Shown here: positions 36,140-49,200 of the stretch, one piece after another
Position numbering within the stretch: position 1 is the stretch's first letter
How the letters are laid out: each line of letters starts with the position of its first letter
Source: Rhynchospora pubera
Taxonomy: Eukaryota > Streptophyta > Magnoliopsida > Poales > Cyperaceae
Direction: 5' to 3'
NCBI GenBank assembly: GCA_028095005.1
Contig: CM051460.1
Coordinates: 76,277,676 to 76,341,675 of the forward strand
Length of the DNA stretch: 64,000 nucleotides
Notes under the pieces: generated by a model
Database searches by the model: none
What the model was told of the DNA's origin: nothing
What the model saw: the letters and a program-made list of their open reading frames with translations, nothing else
Position numbers and translations under genes: made by a program

Positions 36140-36263
36140 GGAGGACCCTTCTCAGTTCTCATGCATTCTCACCAAGTTCTCTCATCTCTCTCTTTCGGTC
36201 TTAACCTCTCCATCAATTTGTCTACTCAAGTAATCAAACTCTGTTCCCCTTTCTCTCAAGCAA

Positions 36264-38235
36264 ATGGCAGGAGGTGCCCATTTCGATGGTGGTACTACAA
36301 AGGACTACCCAGGAAAATTAACTGGGTTTGTCTTATTGACATGCATTGTCGCAGCCACTGGCGGTCTAATCTTCGGCTATGACCTTGGCATTTCAGGTAA
36401 ATATATGCCCACAGTAAAAAAATATATATATAAAAGAAAAAGATAATACAACACCATGTTTCCTTTGTTTTTGTACTTTTGAGTAATTCAATGATTTGTA
36501 GGTGGTGTGACATCCATGAACCCATTTTTGAAGAAGTTTTTCCCCTCGGTGTATCGAAAAGAAACAGCCGACACGAGCACAAACCAGTACTGCAAATTTG
36601 ACAGCCAGCTGCTTACAGCTTTCACGTCGTCTCTGTACCTGGCTGCTCTGGTTGCTTCTTTCTTTGCATCCTATTTAACAAGAAAGATGGGCAGGAAGTT
36701 TTCCATGCTTGCCGGAGGCATTATCTTTTTCGCAGGCGCTGCACTTAATGGTGGTGCTAAGGATGTCGGCATGCTGATTGCGGGACGTATCCTCTTGGGT
36801 ATTGGTGTTGGATTTGCTAACCAGGTAAAATCTTATGTTCATTTTAGTTGTAAATTTTATAATTTTATTTGCCAAAGATATGATTTACTTGGGGATGTAA
36901 GTTATGCAATATCAATGTGCATTTCATGTTTTCTAACTTATGTGCTTCTTAGGTGAAACTTGATCATTGTTCACCTGCGAGTCTGATGAAGCTTTTGACC
37001 CAGTTATTTATTTTATCCTATTTGCTTTGCAGTCTGTACCAGTGTACTTGTCTGAGATGGCACCGGCAAGGTACCGTGGCATGCTCAACATGAGCTTCCA
37101 GCTCATGATAACAATCGGTATTTTGATTGCAAACTTGGTGAATTTCGGTACAAACAAGATCGCGGGTGGTTGGGGCTGGCGTGTTAGTCTGGCATTGGCA
37201 GCTATTCCTGCCGCCATCGTAACCGTCGGATCACTCTTCCTCCCCGACACTCCTAACTCTCTCATAGACCGTGGCCATGATGATGCTGCCCTGAACATGT
37301 TGCGTCGCATCCGTGGCACCAACGATGTAGAGGAAGAGTACAAGGACCTTGTTGTTGCCAGTAACGAGTCAAAGAAGATCAAGCATCCATGGGCTAACAT
37401 ACTCAAGCGCAAGTACCGGGCACAATTGACTGTGGCCATAATGATTCCTTTCTTTCAGCAACTCACCGGCATGAACGTCATCATGTTCTATGCGCCAGTT
37501 CTCTTCAAGACCGTAGGATTTGGGGCCAACGCCTCATTATATTCTGCAGTGATCATAGGAGTTGTTAATGTCATAGCCACGTTTGTTTCCATCGCTACAG
37601 TAGACAGATTTGGTCGCCGCACGCTCTTCTTGGAAGGTGGTACACAAATGTTTATATGCCAGGTAGAGTATTAGCAAGAGCTGATTATATATAATTTATA
37701 AAGTAGATAAATGACATCAAGTATTCTAATTAACTATCGGATTTTATTAATTTTGCTTAATTTTCCTCTCTGCCAGTTGATTGTAGGCACTATGATTGCC
37801 ATCAAGTTCGGGACCACCGGTGAGGCAGACATCCCAAAGTGGTACGCAATTTTACTTGTTTTAATCATCTGCGTCTACGTGGCCGGCTTTGCATGGTCAT
37901 GGGGCCCGCTCGGGTGGTTAGTCCCTAGCGAAATATTCCCTCTTGAGATCCGGTCAGCTGGACAGGCGATCACTGTGTCAGTCAACATGTTCTTTACCTT
38001 CGGCATTGCTCAGGCTTTCCTTGCCATGCTCTGCCACTTGAAGTTCGGCCTGTTCTACTTCTTTGCCGTATGGGTTTTCATAATGAATGGCTTCATTTAT
38101 TATCTGTTGCCCGAGACGAAGAATGTGCCGATTGAGGACATGGCTATCGTCTGGAAGAAGCACAGCTTCTGGGGTAGGTTCATAGACGACGACCAAGACA
38201 ACAATGGCAAGCCGCCACACACTCCTGAAGTATGA
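36264..38235 (+). CDS. STP: STP-type monosaccharide/H+ symporter, copy 2
   Basis: Exons 36264-36396, 36502-36824, 37033-37662 and 37777-38235 are shifted by exactly 30134 bp from copy 1. The encoded protein of about 514 residues appears identical to copy 1, and the introns carry the same reading-frame lengths. All motifs listed for copy 1 are present, including the paired lid cysteines and the PETKN variant. The promoter and 3' flank are duplicated too, so both genes are likely to be expressed similarly unless nearby insertions (element A or the satellite behind copy 1, the fold-back element before copy 2) alter one of them. Identity this high implies a young duplication or gene conversion. 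Confidence 0.95.
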
Positions 38236-39094
38236 TTATCAAGTTGTTCTTGCTAATTTGATATGAATTTCGTTTGTTATTCGCTGCGTAGATGGCTTGG
38301 TGTTTAATTAATTAGTTTCACCACAGCTGGTAATTATTATTATTAGTTTAATTAATTAATATATGTAGCGTCTATTAGGCTTTACTGTAATAAAGTGGGA
38401 TCCGAGATTCCATTGTAAGGTTGTTTTGTAATATTTAGGGGCTTTATAGGGCAACATATTATGGACTTCTATATATATAAAGTTTATATTTTCAGAATAT
38501 CTGCGTGATATACTTTCTTTCTTTTCTATTTTTTTTAAAGAAAAAAATATAATATATGTGGTATATTTAGCACATGCACGAAAATATAAGTTACTAATAA
38601 TATATTTTTTAGAGAAGAGCATTAAATTTTTTTTTTTTTCTATTTGGGAAGATCATATTGGAACCGATAAATTATATATGAAATTGATTGATTCGATGGG
38701 TTAAAAATTCTGACTAATAAATTGGTAATTCTTATCCTGGTTTTGGATTGTTTAGCATAAAGTGGCTTAATAGTTTTTCTTTCGATTTGCATTCACATCC
38801 TGTATTGATTTCTTTGTCAAATATTAGACATAAATCAGTGATTTTGGCATTATTAAATTTTTTTTTTTCAAAAATAAGAAAAATTCTATAACGCTCTTCT
38901 TGACTGCTTTGCTCTCAGCACTAACGAACAATAAACTCGTTAGAAAAGTTAAAAACATGTTGTTCGGGAATAAAAACAAAATAGATTGGATCCAAAATAC
39001 AAACTGACTTTAAAAAATAAAACAGAAATCATAACTGCAATATGCAATTTTGTTATCAATATATAATAAGACAAAATGAATATTTAGATAATTA

Positions 39095-39315
39095 GGGTGT
39101 GTTTGGATGAGCCAGGAATAAGGAATATGAATAAGGAATTTCAGTTTGCGTGCTTATCCTTATTCCTTATTCTTATACCATAGTTTTGTTAGTATAGGAA
39201 TAAGGGCCCTTATTCCTTATTCTTGTGTTGTTTGGGTTGCACAAGAATAAGAATAAGCACACAAATCGAAATTCCTTATTCCTATTCTCTATTCCCGGCT
39301 CATCCAAACACACCC
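39095..39315. mobile_element. Tourist-like MITE private to copy 2 (221 bp)
   Basis: TIR GGGTGTGTTTGGATGAGCC and its perfect complement at the other end, flanked by TTA on both sides (39092-39094 and 39316-39318). The matching site in copy 1 (about 8968-8975) reads straight through with one TTA, an empty site. The body has the same AATAAGGAATAAG words as the older MITEs nearby. The 3-bp TTA duplication marks the PIF/Harbinger superfamily. Confidence 0.93.
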
Positions 39316-39583
39316 TTAAAGTATACACATATAAACAAATAAGTTGAATATGTATATAAAAATCAGATCAACAATATAAAAAAAAGTAAAATTTAACTCA
39401 TAATTGAATAAAATGAACATAGATAAATAAACTCTACAAATAAATTAATAAAGTGAATAAATATAAATATGATGGTACGGTATGGTGGAGAATAAGCTTT
39501 TGGATAAGAATAAGGATCAAATTTCTTAATCTCGTGGAACCCAAACAACACAAGAATAAGGAATTTGGACCTTTATTCTTATA

Positions 39584-39791
39584 GGGTGTGTTTAGATGAG
39601 CCGTGAATAAGGAATAAGAATAAGAAATTTCGGTATGCATGCTTATTTTTATTCTTGTGCAATCCAAACAACACAAGAATAAGGAATTTGGGCCCTTATT
39701 CCTATACTAACAAAACCATGGTATAAGAATAAAAAATTTGGATAAGCACGCATACCGAAATTCCTTATTCACGGCTCATCCTAACACACCC
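39584..39791. mobile_element. Tourist-like MITE nested in an older relative, copy 2
   Basis: The copy-2 counterpart of 9230-9450, flanked by ATA. It is slightly shorter because of an internal deletion near the right end. It predates the segment duplication because both copies have it. Confidence 0.8.
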
Positions 39792-40578
39792 ATACTAACA
39801 AAGCCATCATGGTATAAGAATAAAAAATTTGGACAAGCACACATATCGAAATTTCTTATTCAAGGCTCATCCAAACACACCCAATTTAGCTATGGTGAGA
39901 TGCATCACAAAAAACCTTTCGTGAGATGCGATCAAAACTCATGAATCTGGTTCAAAATAACTAATCCAACCGTCTAATATGATTTCTCTCTTGAAATCTC
40001 CATGTAGACTAACTTTTACCTTTTTTTCGAATTTTTAAGTATTTTTTTTTGAAATTTTTATAGAGTTAGCAACTTAAAACCAAGCTTCTTAAATTTGGGC
40101 CCAAAATACAAACTGACTAGAGAATTAACCCAGTTATATTGAGAAAGTACATGGGCTAAAATCTCACATTAACATTATACATCATTCTTCTATCTGAACT
40201 GCGTTACTGGGCTTTTGTTTTGTAATTAGAAACAGTTAAAAGGTTATTGTCTTATTGACGTTAAAAACATATTCGCCAAGGTTCGCAGCTATTTCTTCGC
40301 AGGATAGTTAACCCGAATGACTATATTCATGAGGTTAGAATTTCAAGTTATATTCTCGCTTGGAAATTAGAACATTGAAATTTTAGCGCCTTGAACTCAT
40401 GCTATTGCCTTGAAGCATGCATGAGGTTAGAAGTAGGAAAACTAGTAGTCTCATCTTTAGAAAGACTTTTCTGCATTTTACAAAATGAACCTTATTTTGT
40501 TTTCTCTTTTCGTTTTTTTTTTTTTTGTGTCCTTTCAGGAAAATGGCCAACTCTGATAACGGATGAAGTCTTTTTTGT

Positions 40579-41637
40579 CCCTCCCCACCCCCCCCCCCCC
40601 CACCCAAAAAAAAAAAACTATTAGATCATATTCATATATATAGTAATAAAGCATTCGACGCTGATGAATTAACAATAAAGAAATACGTACGCTCCTAGCA
40701 AATATAAAAGGAGACTTTGACATGTATTGATGAACATGAAGCCTAGATAAATAAAGTACAGACTTATATATGTTCTTACAATGAAAAAAAAGAAAAAGAA
40801 AAAAGAAACACGCCCACGCGCACGTACACCTGCATGCACCCCCACATGAATATAGACTAGACTTAAATTCGATAACCTACTGATCGTACTGCATTAAACC
40901 ATAAACAATATAAAAGTTTTATACACAAACAAAACAAATAAGGACAATAAGCTGCAAATCTTTTAGGTTGATCATTATTTAAACAGACCTTGAAACCTGC
41001 AGGTAAAAAAAACAAATGAGTATAAGATATGTTAGTTAATGCAAGAGAAAATGGGAAAGCAAGCCCAAGCATTTTCAACAAGGTGCAAAAAATAGTTTGA
41101 TGACATGCATGCATGTAGATCACAGGCCTAATAAAGTTCGATTTGAAACTTAAAAGTTTGCTTGAATTTTATGCACAACAATAAAATGATGTTAACTCAA
41201 AATTGCATTACGTGGACTGTTGATCATTGTAGATTAATTACGCAATTACCATGATCTCTTCCCTTTATTTTCGTACAATATTATCTGTGGTTGTTTTGAA
41301 GATTAGCAATTATATAACCACAGCCATTTTTTCATTAAAATAAATGTGTTAAAGGATTAGAGGTTTCCATGCAATTCACTCGAGGCACGGTATGCATGGT
41401 CTCTGTTCCCGTTATAATATGATATATAAATCCATGATCATGAATTCATGATATATATTTTTCCTACTTTAGGGGAAAATGATGGATCCAAGATAATGCA
41501 TGAGTTGAAGTGGTAATCTCTATAATTATTTGATTGATATCACCTCTTATCATGATAGCCACGAATAATGATCAACTCTTGTAGTTGGATATAAAGATAT
41601 TAGATATATATACTAGAACTTGCAACAATTTATAAAT
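40579..41637. other. Intergenic region between duplication copy 2 and the WOX gene
   Basis: Begins with a poly(C)/poly(A) tract (C-run about 40588-40600, A-run about 40606-40617). Otherwise AT-rich with no supported gene; minus-strand frames at 40535-40723 and 40863-41123 have no domain. It may contain the WOX 3' UTR at its right edge. Confidence 0.5.
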
Positions 41638-43207
41638 TTATCTAAGATTCTTGGTTTTAAGTTTCAATACCTTGATGAAAGGGGACAAACAATATGAAAT
41701 TTTTTAAAAAGAAATAGAGGAAGAAACGAGAAAAATTCAATTGAGAAAATTGAGAAAAATGCATAAGACATACAAGAAAGTAGCTCTCCCCCAACTGCAA
41801 GCCTTTCATGAGAACTCCGTACTCATTGACGGGAAGAAGCTCTCCAGAGGAATGCACAAGCACTGCATCATGGCCAAACATTGATCGCATGTCTAATGGT
41901 CCCCTTGGTACCTCCAATGCTGTCCCATTTATGAACACGGTCATGGTTCCTGCATTTTTTGTAAGAAATGTGAGGTTATATAATAGTCAAGACTGAGAAA
42001 CTTTTATTGTCCTAGTCCTAGATCGGATTAGTAGAAAAAAAAAATTTATTCACAGTTATGGTCAATAATAACCTTATTTTTTATACAATAATATATATTA
42101 GAATATTCATTGGCACAATTATGAATGTTTCACACTTTGCCCTTTCTCAATTTCTTATGAAAAATAAAACTAAGGCTGATGGAAATAGAAATAATGTGAA
42201 TGGCGACTTTCACATCTCTCTGCCTCACAAAAAAAAAAAAAAAAGTGAAATTCCGAATCATAAGGACATCAAAATGCATACCTCTGCTCTGTTGGATGGG
42301 CTAGAGTGCATCAGGGTCATAAAATAAGAATTGTCTGTTTTATTACCAAATTTAAAATTCAAAAAGATTGAAAAACCAAATAAAATGGAATTTATGTTCA
42401 ACTAGATCGATTTCATGTAGAAAGAGCTTTATTTCACGAAGTTCCAATTTTTAATATATTATTTAGGCAAAATTGTAATTAAGATGGAGAGGACTGTTTA
42501 TTGAGATTCGGCTGAAAACTCTTATTGTCTCAATTAGTTGCTTCCCATCTTATAACAGAATACTTTCAAATTTATGAAGGAATTGCACAAATGTTAGCCA
42601 ACAGCTTACCACATGATTGGTAGTGCAATTGCGGCATGTTCGAAGAGCATGCAGAATTAGCACTATGATCACTCTCCAGTAGCCCAAATTGCCGTGATAT
42701 TGCGAAGAGATCATCTCCAGCCTCATCTTTCAAAATGCTAGGGTTCATATAATTAGCAGAAGAAGAACACAAGACACCACCAGCAGGAGCCGCAATGGCA
42801 TTAGAAGCAACATTGGTATTGTAACTATAATATGAACTCCGGCTGCCAATACCACCACTAGAACAACTGTTAGGAGATGTGCCTAAAAATAAGGAATTGC
42901 AACCACTGATACGCTGTGGCCCGGTGCTAGCCTGTTGTTGGCGTTGGCGGCGCCGGGATCTGGATCTGCGGTTCTGAAACCAGTAGAACACATTGGCATC
43001 GCGTACCGCCCCAAATTTCTCTAAAAGTTTCCTGATGCGCACTGTCTCCTCCTTTGGTGGGTTCACCATCCCACTGTTGAAGATAGATTCAAGTATCAGG
43101 ATTTGTTCTGGTTTAGGGGTCCAACGGGTCCGAACTGGCTCTGGTGGGTCAGGTTCTGCATGGCTAATGTTGGTAAGTTGGGAATGATCTGATGTTTGTT
43201 TTTCCAT
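41638..43207 (-). CDS. WOX11: WUSCHEL-related homeobox protein, WOX11/12 type
   Basis: Exon 1 is 42610-43207 (start at 43207, donor GTAAGC), exon 2 runs from 41949 (acceptor TGCAG) to 41774. The homeodomain occupies about residues 26-90 with the WOX-type SGMVNPPKEETVRIRK and NVFYWFQNRRSRSRRRQRQ. The second exon gives the conserved WOX11/12 tail: TVFINGTALEVPRGP, MFGHDAVLVHSSG, YGVLMKGLQLGESYFLV. After GESYFL a GTATGT donor and an acceptor at about 41671 allow a short third exon (41638-41670) that restores FLV and gives about 268 residues. Unspliced, the frame runs to 41657 (about 296 residues). In Arabidopsis WOX11 and WOX12 are auxin-induced nuclear factors for adventitious-root founder cells. 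Confidence 0.9.
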
Positions 43208-43288
43208 GGAGGAGAGGAACAGATTTAACCAATTGTAAAGAGGATATATGAGTTAAATTTAGAAGTGTTAGCAAGGATATCATGTAGA

Positions 43289-43299
43289 TATAATTTATA
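43289..43299 (-). promoter_or_regulatory. TATA box of the WOX gene
   Basis: On the minus strand, CTCTATAAATTATATC lies about 80-90 bp upstream of the start codon, at a fitting distance for a short leader. Confidence 0.5.
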
Positions 43300-44402
43300 G
43301 AGCGGAGAGTGACACCTGACCTAGATAGCTAGGCTAGACAATGGTTGCAAACATGCGTGTTAGTACAGAGGTATTTGTAGTCTCACAAGAAGAATTTTAT
43401 TACTTCTAGATGAGTTATTATAGTGTTAAATGCGGTTAGTAGTGAAGGTCTAATTTGTTTTTGCCTAATGACTAATATGCCCCTCGCTAACTAATTACTT
43501 CATTTTCAAATGTATCTGCCTAAGACAGTGACTTTTATATTTTAGATATGAAATTGTGGGTACACAATCTGTGGGATCCGTGATCTAGTAACAACAATAT
43601 TCATTACTTACATTTTCTAAAGTAATCCAACGAGTTAGTAAGAATTCCAAATATTACCTGAATTTCAAAACTCCTTATCTTTTGTCTAAATCGTAAAATT
43701 TTGGATATTGTCATCAGAGTTTGTACTTCTGTCGTTTTAGCCCAATTAATTGTTTTCTTTTTGTTTAATACATAGCTCTATTAATGTTGTGACTTTATGA
43801 GGTAGAAAAATGAATAATTGGAATGATGCACGACTTCCTATTAGATTCCTAAAATTTTTTGAACAATAATTAAATATGCCGTCGGCAAGGTAAATGAATA
43901 CAATGAACCTAAAGTATTTTAATCAGGTCTGATCTCCATCTTCTCAATCCTACATAGAATTGTCCAAATTACATGCAAGTACAACAAACGAAAGGGAGAT
44001 AGAGAGAGACTTGTGGGTCCTGCACTTTGGCAATATATTGACCTTGGAGAGAGCTGCCGCTGCGGTGGGTTCTTAGGTTTCTTTGGCAAGTGTTGGTGCA
44101 AGGAGAGTTCCATGTGAAAGGGAAGGGGCCAAGATGTTGGGCTTTGTAGGAGCACCAACAAAGGCATGTGAAGGTTCATGAACTGTCGGGCCCGCTTGTC
44201 AGAGAGAGATCGAGGGTTCATTCATGGAATGCTGATGTTCTGTTATCACTTACAACATGTGGCGGCTTCTTGTCGTGTAGTCCCATCTTTTTGGTTTTTA
44301 TTTTACTTTATATAAATTGACTTGATACATTGTTGCCAAAAGCCTAACCATTACAGAAAGAGCGCGAGAAAGTGCTAAATGAAAACTGAAAAGACGTACA
44401 TT
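43300..44402. other. WOX upstream region
   Basis: AT-rich upstream DNA. The minus-strand frame 43919-44221 (100 codons) is Pro/Leu-rich with no domain and I do not support it as a gene. Confidence 0.45.
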
Positions 44403-44705
44403 CAGGGCTGTCGACGGCAGCCGTTAATGCGTTTACGGTAACGTTTAGCAAAAAAGGAACGTTAGTGACAGCCTGATTTCAAACCGTTTCAATAACGAAA
44501 TGGCAAACGAACTTCGAGATTGTACCTTTTCGACAGTTTCAATCTTATTTCAAACCGTTTTATGTGTTAAATCTAAAGTGGAACGGTTAACAAAACAAAA
44601 TTCCATGCCATTTAAAAAATAGAACGGTTAATGGAATAGATGTTGTATTGTTTTTGTTAACGAAATACCCCTCTGCCGTGGTTTTCTGAGACGTTTGACA
44701 AGCCT
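44403..44705. mobile_element. Degenerate hAT-type MITE
   Basis: Starts with CAGGGCTGTCGACG and ends with CGTTTGACAAGCCT, an imperfect complement. The body carries AACGGAACG/CGTTTCAATAACG words like the two hAT elements above. Flanks ACGTACAT and ACGCACAC match at 6 of 8 positions, so the target duplication is only suggestive. Confidence 0.5.
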
Positions 44706-44894
44706 ACGCACACTAGATAAAAAAGTTATACTATGTAAAACCTTATTAATATATTGAGACATAATTGAGGTGATCTTTATAATAACATTGCGATATGTGT
44801 GTGTATATACGAGGAAGGCTAATTAATGTGCCATTGATGACACAGATCGTCCTCGTACTAGAGTCGTTATTTGAGATTCAAATTTAAACGGTAG

Positions 44895-45476
44895 TGATAA
44901 CTTACAATCTAGCTCATAGATCTCAACAAAGAGTTTAGATCAAGAAGAGTAGGAATTTCTCAATATGTTTCATTAGTTTAATACATAGTTTCTTTTGATT
45001 TACAGAATGTCTAACCCCCTTTCCTTATGGAGGGGGGTTCCTATTTATAGTCATCTGGTGGTCCCCCATTGCATCGGATCTTTTGTGGCCTCCTCGTGTT
45101 CTCATCTTCCTTATTCGACTGCGGCATGAAGGTCGCTGTGACCTCCCTCAACCTCGACATGCTCCTTTCTCACCTATGGCCAGCGTTCATCCGTGCGAGA
45201 CTGAGTGCGAGGTTGAGTCGAGGCTTCCTGAACGGCTGTCGCCCAGAGGTCACAGAACATCCCGCGACCGTTATGGAAAGGACACCCGTGCTCAGAAACC
45301 GTTTCCTCTAGGGGGCCCACCGGTGGGAGCTCCCTTTAACGGTTCCTGACCCCATTCTGAGCGCAACGGCCTCGGGTCCACCTTCATCATCACGACTCGT
45401 GGGCTCCTTTCTCTAAAAAGGCCTTACACAAGGCTTTTCGTAACTATTAGGCCAATATTCTGATCTGACCATATCA
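44895..45476 (-). repeat. 3' LTR (left)
   Basis: 582 bp, TG..CA. In sense orientation it contains CTATAAATAG (plus-strand 45041-45050) followed by a GGGGGG/CCCCC dyad at about 45015-45037, probably near the start of transcription. The reading frames of 80-88 codons inside it recur in the other LTR and are not genes. Confidence 0.95.
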
Positions 45477-46251
45477 TTAGCCCTCGAGCTTCTGGTAAAT
45501 GTTTGCATTTTATCAGAAGTTCTTTGTAGCAGTTTCTAGGTGACGTCATTGAGCTTCAGGCGATGTTCGAGCGATGTTTGCTCGTCGGCTAAATTCTTTG
45601 AAAGGAAAAAGACGATGAACTCAGCGAGGTCTTCATAATCTGCAAGCCCTCAGAGGGTGTTTATTGATATTTGAATCCATCAGACGCAGTCGCACAATGA
45701 TGGTGTTAATTGGTATCTGAGTCCATTCGACGCAGTCGCACAGTGAGGGTTGATATTATCGAGCCCTCATGCGATGTTGGAAGAAATATTTGGTGAATTT
45801 AATAATATAAAGAAAGAAGGTGGGGGCTACATAATCTTCTATAGGGATCCTACAAGATCTTCCCATCATTGTGTCTTTTGGGGGATCGTGTCGCAACGAT
45901 TTGTCTTCTCATTGGAATTTGAAAAGGGGTAAAGCTCCTTTCTAGGTGAAAGAACAGAAGAGACGTGTCTTTTATATAGATCCAAAATCATCATCTTTTT
46001 CTCTCTCCATTCCCAGTACATTCTCTGTGTCCTTGCAGTTGTTTTCTTCTTTCCTTCATTCCGGTGAACCCCTTATTACTGTTTCTCTTCTCTCCTTTTT
46101 CTTCCACCCTTGCCCGACGGCGACTACTGAGTATTGGCACTAACCTTTTCTCGTTCTTGCTTTTCTTTCTATTACTTTTGTTCTTGTTGTAACCTACTCG
46201 CCTTTTCTTACTATCGTTTTGTTTAAATTTTCTTTGTTGCTTAGTTCCGCC
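45477..46251 (+). promoter_or_regulatory. Upstream region of the antisense gene
   Basis: Unassigned DNA between the left LTR and the antisense gene. Two similar units of about 60 bp contain the phrase GACGCAGTCGCACA (about 45660-45750). A TATATA at 45973-45978 and the CT-rich DNA that follows (45990-46240) look like a promoter and leader for the gene starting at 46252. Confidence 0.5.
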
Positions 46252-49200
46252 ATGCCTAAGAAGGTTTTCAGGAGTTCAGACTCTAAGAAAATTAGGGAGA
46301 AATTCTCAATGTCCAGAGGTTTCGAATCTAACCCCTGGATCGATACCAAAATAGCCAAGTTCAAAAGGAGTTTGATTTTTGATGATCCAGAGGAGAGCGA
46401 GCTGTATGTGGAGGGAGCGGGTAAATTGGATCGCCCTTTTGAAACTTCGAAGGGAAGGGTGTTCTTCGCCAAATCTGCGTGGTGGGGGATACGCCTACCC
46501 TTATCACCGTTTCAATGCACACTTCTCAATATGGTGAAAGTTCCCCCAGGCCAACTTCTTCCCGTCGCTTGGTGCTGCATCACTTCCTTTGAGCGTCTGC
46601 TTACGGTGAACTTTACAAACTTGGGTTTTAAGACTAAGGTTACCCCTACGGTGGGGCTGTTTGGTTATTACTTCAAGTTTTGTCGTCATAACGAATTCTG
46701 CACCATCAGAACTGTGCACCGTTTGTTCGCCAATAAACCCAGAAAAATAGGCAACTGGGAGGAGAACTTCGCCTTCTGTCGAGGGACCTTGATGGACGGG
46801 ATGGGCATCTGTTTGGATTGGAACATGACTTCCACTGGATTCACCAAGGTAGAATTTCCGGAACCTACCGAGGACGAGTATGCCATAATAGCCCATCTGG
46901 CTAGAACTTCTCAGGCGGGCTACCAATTGTGTTGGGATGGGGGGAGCCCTATAGCAGATGACCGCACCTTCTCTGAATGCATCGAGCCTGATGATGGCGC
47001 AGACGAGGAGCTACCCCTGCAGCAACTTAACTATTTCCCTCCTCCTGAAGAGGAAGGGGAAGGGCGCCACAACCGACCGAGTCTCCCACCACTAAAACTC
47101 TTCCTGTTACGAAAGCTCTTCCTGCCAAGAAGGCATCTGCTTCCGTCCCCAAGGCTTCTGCGATGTTTAGAATTGCTAAGGGGGGCGGCTCTAAGGGTTC
47201 TAAGCCTGCTTCTTCTCGCACTTCTCAACATACCAAAACCGCGCAGACATTTGAGAAAGCCCCAGCGGAGAGGGTGTTGGCAGAGGGAGGACCGGCGGCA
47301 AAGGAAACTAAAAAGAGAAAGCGTGTCGAAGGTTCATCAAAACATTCTTCGCCGACTCCCCCAGACTTCCCCGGATCGTCTGTTGGTGGTGAATTGGCGG
47401 TGCCTGCTGCTCCAGGGAAGACATTCGAAAAAACATCTGGGAAGACATCTGTTGGTGAAAATCCGCGCCAACTCACCCTTCCTCTTCTTCCCAACGTCGC
47501 CCAGCTACTCCGGATGACTCCTGGCGCACAGCTCGCGTTAGGAAAATTCACGAAGATGAGAAAGTTTCTCTGCGCCTCCCTGGTATAAACGTGGATCCCT
47601 CCAAGATTCAGGTTTCACTCTTGTTTAGCTTGTTCATCCTCACCGTTTTTTTTTTATAAAAAATAACGAAGTTATTTAATTGCATAGGTGCCTCGTCTTG
47701 CTGCCTCTCTGCATCGCGTGTCTTTGGACCTATGTCCACAAATTAGTAGTTCGCTTACTGGCTTATCAATGGAGGACAAGTTCATGCGGATGCATTCTTT
47801 ATTGATGGAGTTGGGATGTCTCCAGGCGAGCGTCCATGATCACTCTCGCAATTTTGGAAGTGCTTGGATGAAGTCATTATCTTCTTTGGCGGAAAGAAAT
47901 GCCAAAATCGACAAAAAGCTTCGCGTGCTTCGTGGAGAGCAAGAATCGGATTGGGGCTTCAAGGTGGATCTGTCGCAATTCTCGTTCACGGATCGCGCTT
48001 CTGATGAGGACAAGGCAGAGATGACCGCGTTATTTGAAAAATTTGCCGCCTCCCAGGATGCTTTGTTGGTTCGTGCGCAGGCTGCTGAAGCGGACAAAGA
48101 TTTGATGTCCGAGACGCTGAGCCGCGCCTCCTGTGTCAATGTTGACCTTCAGAATCAGCTGTCTGCAGCGCATATATCGCTGGACCAACGCGACAAACAA
48201 CTGGAAAAAGCCAAGGAACTTATTCTCCAACGAGATGGGGCCATATCTGATTGGAAGAAAACATGCGAGAAGGTAGCGCGCCAAGAGAAAGAGCGGATAG
48301 CTGAGTTGGCGAAGTTGAAGTTAACCAACGAGGCTTTGGGACAGAAAACTGAGGAACTGTTGGGCGAGCTTCAGAAGAAAGACCAAGAGTTGGCAGGTCT
48401 TGGTGAAGAGGTATCTCGGGTGAAGGCCGAAAAGGATCGGCTAGCGTCTGAAAAGGCCCGGCTACATTCTGAGGTTATCCAGACCTCCTCGCTGTTGCAG
48501 GAATCTTCTGTTCGTCTTGTTGAGCTGCAAGCCGAGATAGAGAGATTGAAATCTCTTCCTACCACTTCCAAAGGCAAAGAGATTTGTACTGATAAGGGAG
48601 AAGTCCGCTCTTCCCATGATTTTCTGCAGGCCTTCCTTCAATCCTCGGGCGCTCAAGCTGCAGCTACCCGCCTTGTTTGCGGGGGTCTTCACTACATGCT
48701 GAAGCTGAAGTGTGACCAGCTGCGCCAATACTATCCGTTCACCCGGGAGGAGTTTGGGATTATGGACCCTGCGCCAGAGTCTGACGTCGCCTTATCGCAG
48801 TGTCGCTGGGATGAGGAAAGTGGCGATCTTATTTGCCAAGATGAGGAAGGTGACCGAGTGGTAGAGTTAGGTATGGAAGTGACAAAACCTCTCTTAACTC
48901 CTCGCTACCCCTGGTCAAGCTCTGGCGCTGCTTGGCCCTCGGACATAATTCGTCCCTCTTGGGAGGAGATTGAGGCCGAAGACGAAGACGGGGGAGGGTC
49001 TGACGAGGAGAGGTCTGCGGGGGTAAACACCTTTGGGGAGGCTGGACCCGTTGCCGAGCTAGCTGAAGATCTTGCTCGCCTTTCCCCGCGTCATGCCGAA
49101 GGGGCAAGGTCACTTAATATTTCCGAACAGTTTGACCAAATGATGGACGAAACAAGGGAGTATAACTTGCTTCATCCAGATCTCCAACTGAGTGATTTTA

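Larger units (their letters stand above)
35890..40578 (+). repeat. Segmental duplication, copy 2 (carries STP gene 2)
   Basis: The counterpart of 5763-12384. It lacks the 2.1-kb element A and carries an extra 221-bp Tourist-like MITE. Homology stops within a T-run at 40578, just before a poly(C) tract. Confidence 0.92.

Noticed and set aside
43919..44221. 100-codon minus-strand frame upstream of the WOX gene
   Set aside because: Pro/Leu-rich, no recognised motif, no matching splice pattern or neighbour. Not enough to call a gene.
45069..45349. Frames of 80-88 codons in the left LTR, repeated at 55493-55773
   Set aside because: Identical position in both LTRs, no domain, and opposite to the sense strand of the element. 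Chance frames in GC-richer LTR DNA.
46504..49113. Minus-strand frames overlapping the antisense gene
   Set aside because: Shadows of the plus-strand gene, whose domain content and intron phase are coherent.
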